Below, piece by piece: positions 59,625 to 64,000 of a DNA stretch of 64,000 bases. The stretch covers positions 188,187 to 252,186 of the forward strand of contig NZ_JMIR01000002.1 in the NCBI RefSeq assembly GCF_000714935.1, in the 5' to 3' direction. The position numbers and the translations under genes are program-made. Below the pieces are notes generated by a model that was not told the DNA's origin, ran no database searches, and saw only the letters and a list, made by a program, of their open reading frames with translations. The number at the start of each line of letters is the position of its first letter. Position 1 is the first letter of the stretch. Source of the DNA: Tumebacillus flagellatus (GTDB lineage: Bacteria > Bacillota > Bacilli > Tumebacillales > Tumebacillaceae).

Positions 59625-59691
59625 CTCGGTTTCACCTCGTTAGCTTGTTCTCTTATACTAGCAGTCTCCCCCGATTTTGTCCAAAACACAA

Positions 59692-59726
59692 CAGGCAGAC
59701 CTCAAATGAGATCTGCCTGTTTTTGC
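59692..59726. terminator. terminator of the HtrA-like gene
   Basis: CAGGCAGA(C/T)CTC and GAG(A/G)TCTGCCTG stem with T-run, directly after the protease stop. Confidence 0.75.
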
Positions 59727-59727
59727 T

Positions 59728-60939
59728 TTACTTCACGTCCCCTTGCTTTCCAAGGGTCATCGTGATCGTCTTCTTATCTTTCCCGCGGTAGAACTCAACC
59801 GTGATCTTATCCCCCGGTTGCTTCTTATACAACGCCTTGCGCAGCGCGATCTGATCGTCCACCTGCGTGTCGTCGATCTTGGTGATGACGTCGCCGACGG
59901 CCAGGCCCGCTTTTTTCGCGTAGTCGGAGATGTCGTAGATCACGACGCCGGTATCCACGCTTACATCCGCCGGCTTCTGTCTTGCGGACAGGTCGGACAG
60001 GTTAACCGGCGTGATCCCCATCACCGGACGGTCGATCTTGCCCTTATCAATCAGTTGTTGCACAATCGGCTCCGCTTCCGTGATCGGAATCGAGAAGCCG
60101 ATCCCCTCCACGCCGGAGGTCGCGATCTTCGCGGAGTTGATGCCGACCACTTCCCCGTTGATGTTCACCAGCGCGCCGCCGGAGTTGCCCGGGTTGATCG
60201 CGGCGTCCGTCTGGATAACGTTCATCGAATACACTTCCTGCCCCGACTGCTCATCGGTCACCGGCAGTTCGCGGTTCAGCGCCGAGATGACGCCCACCGT
60301 AACCGTCTGCGCGAACTTCGCACCCAGCGGGTTGCCGATCGCAATCGCCGGCTCCCCGATCGTCAGCGAGTCGGAGTTGCCCAGTTTCGCCGGCGTGATA
60401 TCCTTCACGTCGTTCGGGTCCACTTTCAACACCGCCAAGTCGGTGTAGAAGTCCGTCCCCAACACTTTCGCTTGAATTTTCTTCCCGTCCGGCAGCGAAA
60501 CTTGCACATCGTCCGCGCCGTCCACAACGTGGTTGTTCGTGATGATGTAACCCTTCGCGTCAAACAGCACGCCGGAACCCGTGCCCACTTCGTCTTCGTT
60601 GGTCTTGGTGCGGCCAAAGAAGTCTTTTTGCTTTTGCATGTTCGACACGCCGACAATCGCCGGTTTGACTTTGTTCACGGCTTCGGTGATCCCCGTGTTG
60701 ACGTTGACGCTCATGTTCGTCGCGTTGCCAATGGCGGTGCTGCCCGCCGTGGTGGAAGTATGCGAAGAAGAATTGTTGCCGTTCACGTTGATGACGTTGG
60801 CGTTGATCAGCTTCGGCACCATCACCAGCGTTGTGCCCGATCCGATCACCGCGGACACGAGCGCCACCGCGACCCAACTCGTCAAGTTGCCGCCGGACTT
60901 TTTCTTCGGCTTGTTATCGAAATCATCGTAGAATCCCAT
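59728..60939 (-). CDS. HtrA/DegP-like membrane-anchored serine protease
   Basis: 403 residues. Short cytoplasmic N-terminus, one membrane helix (about 22-42), trypsin-like domain with His (ITNNHVVDGADD), Asp (YTDLAVLKVD) and Ser (INPGNSGGALV), then a PDZ domain (about 300-400). Degrades misfolded exported proteins. Located in the position of htrC downstream of walJ in Bacillus. GGGAGGTTC precedes the ATG. Confidence 0.94.
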   Translation of the reverse strand: MGFYDDFDNKPKKKSGGNLTSWVAVALVSAVIGSGTTLVMVPKLINANVINVNGNNSSSHTSTTAGSTAIGNATNMSVNVNTGITEAVNKVKPAIVGVSNMQKQKDFFGRTKTNEDEVGTGSGVLFDAKGYIITNNHVVDGADDVQVSLPDGKKIQAKVLGTDFYTDLAVLKVDPNDVKDITPAKLGNSDSLTIGEPAIAIGNPLGAKFAQTVTVGVISALNRELPVTDEQSGQEVYSMNVIQTDAAINPGNSGGALVNINGEVVGINSAKIATSGVEGIGFSIPITEAEPIVQQLIDKGKIDRPVMGITPVNLSDLSARQKPADVSVDTGVVIYDISDYAKKAGLAVGDVITKIDDTQVDDQIALRKALYKKQPGDKITVEFYRGKDKKTITMTLGKQGDVK

Positions 60940-61185
60940 ATGAAGAACCTCCCATTTTGTAAGGTTTCTGTTTACCAGTATCGGTTGTTGACCTTATTAT
61001 ACAAACCTGTTTGGTTTCTCCTCAAGGGCTCAACTTTCCAATTCACAATTCGTTCAACGGGTTGTTTGCAGTCTCTACACATTTCTCTAAGGAATTTCTA
61101 AGGGAAGGTATACGCTGCCAATTCCGTGCCCATACTGACAACTAGGCACGGACGAAACAAGTTCGCAAAACGGAGGGATCTTCTC

Positions 61186-61398
61186 ATGAACCGACTGGCA
61201 GGCTTCGGCGAGGTCGACATCATCGCCCAACTCGCGGATTTGAAGGAAGTGGATTACAAAAACACTCTCGTTCTCACCGCGATTGTGGAACTTCTGGTGG
61301 ACAAGGGCCTCCTAACCCGACAAGAAGTCATCCAAAAAGCCCGCCAACTCGATACCGATCTCTCCCTGGAGCTCGATCGTTCGCTGTATGCCAACTAA
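61186..61398 (+). CDS. 70-aa protein of unknown function
   Basis: ATG at 61186 with GGAGGGATC upstream. All-helical appearance (DIIAQLADLKEVDYKNTLVL, VELLVDKGLLTRQEVIQKARQLD). Divergent from htrA. Similar small proteins are found in Bacilli but without known role. Confidence 0.65.
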   Translation: MNRLAGFGEVDIIAQLADLKEVDYKNTLVLTAIVELLVDKGLLTRQEVIQKARQLDTDLSLELDRSLYAN

Positions 61399-61439
61399 GC
61401 TGTGAGCCAGCTTGCTTTTGTCTCCCCCTTCTCTATATT

Positions 61440-61483
61440 GAAAGCCCACCTCGTTCGCTTGAGGTGGGCCCTTTTTTTGATAA
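61440..61483. terminator. bidirectional terminator
   Basis: GCCCACCTC and GAGGTGGGC stem followed by CCTTTTTTT, between the 70-aa gene and walJ. Confidence 0.85.
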
Positions 61484-61488
61484 AAAAA

Positions 61489-62289
61489 TCACAGCCGCTT
61501 GATCGACTTCAGCGGCGTCGGTTTGTCGCGGTACGTATCATGCAGCACCACATCCTGCCCGACGGCAATGCCGTTTTGCGTCAAGATGCCGCGCACGGTG
61601 ATCTCGGCGATCTCCGGCATGTTGTTGTCCGGGCTCAAGTGCGCGAGGTACACGTCTTTCGAGTTCCCCGCCAACACTTCCGTCAGCGCATCTCCCGCCG
61701 TCTCGTTGGAGAGATGGCCTTTGTCGCCCAAGATGCGCTTCTTCACGTTCCACGGATGCGGCCCGACGCGCAACATCTCCACATCATGGTTCGATTCAAA
61801 AATGAACGCGTCCGCCCCCGTGATCGCGTCTTTCACCCGGGTCGACACATACCCCAAGTCGGTCGCGAGCGCCAACTTGGTCTCCCCGTGATAGAAGCAA
61901 AACCCGACCGGTTCGCGCGCGTCGTGCGAGATCGGAAACGGCTCGATCTTCAGATCGCCGAACGACAGCGAATCTCCGACCGAAAACGTATGTTGCTTTG
62001 CCGGGTCGATCTCCCCGACGTACTTCTCCATGCCTTCCCACGTGCCCGCCGTCGCGTGAACATCCAAGTCCTGTTTGCGGGACATGACCCCGACGCCGCG
62101 CACATGGTCGGAGTGCTCGTGCGTGACGAGCAAGGCTTCTATTTTTTTCACATCGGCGCCGATTTCCGTCAGGGCCGTGGTGATTTGCTTGCCGCTGACA
62201 CCCGCGTCGATCAACACGGCGGTCTCGTCGGTCTCGACAAAGATCGCATTCCCCGTACTGCCGCTTGCCAAAACGCTAAAGCGTATCAA
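61489..62289 (-). CDS. walJ: WalJ/YycJ metallo-beta-lactamase-fold hydrolase
   Basis: 266 residues, TTG start at 62289 with GGGAGGAAC upstream. Metal-binding LLVTHEHSDHVRGVG (HxHxDH), FPISHDA, ALATDLGY and HLSPDN. YycJ is a putative DNA exonuclease of the wal operon. 58 nt downstream of yycI. Confidence 0.93.
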   Translation of the reverse strand: MIRFSVLASGSTGNAIFVETDETAVLIDAGVSGKQITTALTEIGADVKKIEALLVTHEHSDHVRGVGVMSRKQDLDVHATAGTWEGMEKYVGEIDPAKQHTFSVGDSLSFGDLKIEPFPISHDAREPVGFCFYHGETKLALATDLGYVSTRVKDAITGADAFIFESNHDVEMLRVGPHPWNVKKRILGDKGHLSNETAGDALTEVLAGNSKDVYLAHLSPDNNMPEIAEITVRGILTQNGIAVGQDVVLHDTYRDKPTPLKSIKRL

Positions 62290-62347
62290 CTGCTGTTCCT
62301 CCCGCCCAATTCTAAGCTGTTTCGAAAAAACTCCTGAAAAAAATCCC

Positions 62348-63247
62348 CTACGGCGTTCCGTTTTCCACTTGCCCCGTAAACGCGTTGACATAGTAGACTT
62401 TCTGATCGGTGACGATCCGCCACATCGGCCAGAGGTACCACACGTCCGCATCGTCGTAGTTCGGGCTGTAGTAGCCAAGTTTGATGTCGCGGATGGCGAC
62501 CGGAGCGCCGCTGTTCCCGTCCCCGGCATTCGCCGGTTGCAGATGCGCAGGCGTCCCCGGATCGAGCGAGTCGGCCACGGCGCGCACGGCGCTGATCGCC
62601 GAGAGCACGCGCTGCCCGCTCTCTTGCTCGTCCCCGACCTCGAGTGCTTTCTGATTATAGCCCACGATCTCCGAATTTTGAAGGTGCACTTCCAACAACG
62701 CCGAGAAGATCGGATACTTCTGGTAACTTTGCAGATAGCGAACCACGGAGCGGTCATGGTTGATCAGGTCTTCCCGATACAAATCTTGGTGCCACACGGT
62801 GCCGTCGATTTTCGCCATGACGAGCGCTCCGAGCTTTGAGGGCGTCGAGTCTCCGTCCATCCTGAGCGTCGGCGTATACCGCATCGTAAAATACCCGTTG
62901 CCCGTCACGCCGAACTCGCCGTCGTTCGTCTTGAACTTCATCGTGCCCTTGCTCTTGTCATCTTCAACCAACGACACCCCGTGAAACGTGTCCTGCGCGA
63001 TGTCGGCAAACGGTTCCTTGGGATGGCTCGCCTGCAAGAAGTGCATCACCGGCGTCTCTTTGGGCACTTCCGTCTGCAACACCATCTTGCGCTCCGAGAG
63101 CACGTCCTTCAACTCTTGCAGCTGAGAAGAAAACGACTGCACATACTCCGCCGCTTCCTTCTGCGCGCTGTAAAACTGATACCCGAGCAGCAGATCGAGA
63201 AGCAGAAACGTCACGATGAAGTAGGTTTTGGCTTTACTCCAATCCAA
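62348..63247 (-). CDS. yycI: YycI, regulator of the WalK kinase
   Basis: 299 residues, TTG start at 63247 with GAGGAGGGG upstream (MDWSKAKTYFIVTFLLLDLLLGY: one N-terminal membrane helix), then an extracytoplasmic domain ending in VYYVNAFTGQVENG. YycH and YycI restrain WalK. Start overlaps the yycH stop by 14 nt. Confidence 0.9.
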   Translation of the reverse strand: MDWSKAKTYFIVTFLLLDLLLGYQFYSAQKEAAEYVQSFSSQLQELKDVLSERKMVLQTEVPKETPVMHFLQASHPKEPFADIAQDTFHGVSLVEDDKSKGTMKFKTNDGEFGVTGNGYFTMRYTPTLRMDGDSTPSKLGALVMAKIDGTVWHQDLYREDLINHDRSVVRYLQSYQKYPIFSALLEVHLQNSEIVGYNQKALEVGDEQESGQRVLSAISAVRAVADSLDPGTPAHLQPANAGDGNSGAPVAIRDIKLGYYSPNYDDADVWYLWPMWRIVTDQKVYYVNAFTGQVENGTP

Positions 63248-64000
63248 GCAACATCCCCTCCTCGCTGCGCAGCCTCTCCCCCGTCGCCGCGTCAAACATG
63301 CCGACGCGGTCATCCGGTGCTTGCTCGACCACCCAAACCGGACGCAGCGCGCAAATTCCCTCGCGCGGCTCGCCCAACAGATACGCCAAGTAGACGTTGG
63401 TGATCCGGTTGCGATCCAGCCACACGCTGCTCTCCACCAGTTTGAGCAACTCCGGCCCGGAGAGGATCTCGACCGTATGATCGTTGTACGCCTTCACGTA
63501 GTTGTACTGCGAACGCGACATCTGCGCGACATCGCTTCGGTACACGCGGAGGTCGACCGTCGTTTGCTCCCCGATCACCGGCAAACCGTTTTGATACAGG
63601 CGGAACTGGTAGTCGTGAATGTCGTTTTTGTTGCTTTGCCCGGACTTGCGCTGCGCTTCGTACAAAAACACACTGCCCGCAAACCCTCCGTGTTCGTTCA
63701 CGAAATCGAGCGCCCGCACTTCGCCGTATTCCCCTTCCGGCCGCCGGACCGACGTGCGGTCGACCGTGAGATTGCGGTACTCGATGATTCTGTCCAACGC
63801 TCCGACGCGCACGGAACGGTTTCCGTCGGTCACGATCTCCGAACCGTCTTTCTCCAACACCCGCGACGTCAACGAATTGTCGAGAAAAAACGAATCGATC
63901 AACCGCTGGTTGTGCGTCTCCAAGTTCAACTCCAGCGCGTACTTCGGCAACTGGATTCGGTTCAGCGGCAAGTAGAAGTTTTTGTACAAACTCTGCCCGA
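63234..64000 (-). CDS. yycH: YycH, C-terminal part (cut by the window edge)
   Basis: About 255 codons of the C-terminal half; the open frame continues past 64000. Extracytoplasmic domain with SLTSRVLEKDGSEIVTDGN, YRNLTVDRTS and VWLDRNRITNVYLAYLLGEP, matching YycH. Order yycH-yycI-walJ-htrA-rlmH is the conserved wal arrangement; walK and walR should lie beyond the edge. Confidence 0.88.
   Translation of the reverse strand, partial: GQSLYKNFYLPLNRIQLPKYALELNLETHNQRLIDSFFLDNSLTSRVLEKDGSEIVTDGNRSVRVGALDRIIEYRNLTVDRTSVRRPEGEYGEVRALDFVNEHGGFAGSVFLYEAQRKSGQSNKNDIHDYQFRLYQNGLPVIGEQTTVDLRVYRSDVAQMSRSQYNYVKAYNDHTVEILSGPELLKLVESSVWLDRNRITNVYLAYLLGEPREGICALRPVWVVEQAPDDRVGMFDAATGERLRSEEGMLLGLE

Noticed and set aside
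1-64000. CRISPR arrays, rRNA or tRNA genes
   Set aside because: No regularly spaced short repeats and no recognisable rRNA or tRNA sequence were seen on reading both strands; short tRNAs could still be missed without a covariance search.

Overview
The window looks like part of the chromosome of an endospore-forming Bacilli-type Firmicute of moderately high GC, possibly close to Alicyclobacillaceae/Tumebacillus (inference only). Supporting genes are the end of the wal operon (yycH, yycI, walJ), htrA-type protease and rlmH near the right edge, a YheC/D-like spore ATP-grasp protein, a Spo0E-like phosphatase, futalosine-pathway menaquinone genes, and strong AGGAGG ribosome sites with frequent GTG/TTG starts. 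In B. subtilis the wal-htrC-rlmH block lies close to oriC, so this window is probably origin-proximal.

Layout. 0.2-9.4 kb: Nudix hydrolase; a three-promoter CsoR-type regulon (regulator, lipoprotein, DJ-1/PfpI membrane protein), each promoter with a 17-bp C-tract operator; catalase, panD, spore ATP-grasp protein, 2-hydroxyacid dehydrogenase, Old Yellow Enzyme, EIIA, uridine-kinase-like protein. 9.4-13.3 kb: relic of a type I toxin unit and a heterodimeric ABC exporter. 13.4-18.7 kb: YeeE/YedE sulfur or selenium transporter with a TusA-like gene, GNAT, DUF1284-CHY protein, mqnBD behind an orphan TPP riboswitch, and a FrnE/DsbA-like gene. The TusA-like and DsbA-like genes each have an in-frame TGA exactly at the catalytic cysteine, followed by a bSECIS-like hairpin: probable selenoproteins. 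18.8-36.7 kb: symporter, kinase, DoxX, second OYE, ABC/two-component operon, glnS and assorted enzymes, with several decayed genes. 36.9-45.8 kb: an AT-richer part with a sigma-54 activator, a sigma-54-promoter transporter/peptidase operon, a decayed GntR/ABC operon, a secreted lectin and a peptidase E.

45.9-58.9 kb is the highlight: a composite, SCC-like integration at the 3' end of rlmH. Three tandem ~0.5-kb units each encode a 38-39 aa holin-like type I toxin. To their right is an 11.5-kb element with a large serine recombinase, a restriction-modification pair, an XRE regulator, two RRNPP-type (HTH+TPR) regulators, one with an overlapping secreted pro-peptide, a Spo0E-like protein, RHH and other small proteins and structured RNA. 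Joining its two flanks restores an rlmH ending Y-H-K-stop. Joining its two ends gives a palindromic attP and restores a 541-codon recombinase with its own stop and terminator. Thus integration exchanges the 3' ends of rlmH and the recombinase gene. Two other unit boundaries also carry E-P-Y-H-K-type relics of the rlmH end, as expected for serial insertions.

58.9-64 kb is ordinary chromosome: rlmH, a CxxH/CxxC protein, HtrA, walJ, yycI and partial yycH. No rRNA, tRNA or CRISPR array was recognised. Assignments are from reading motifs and family knowledge; no database search was possible.
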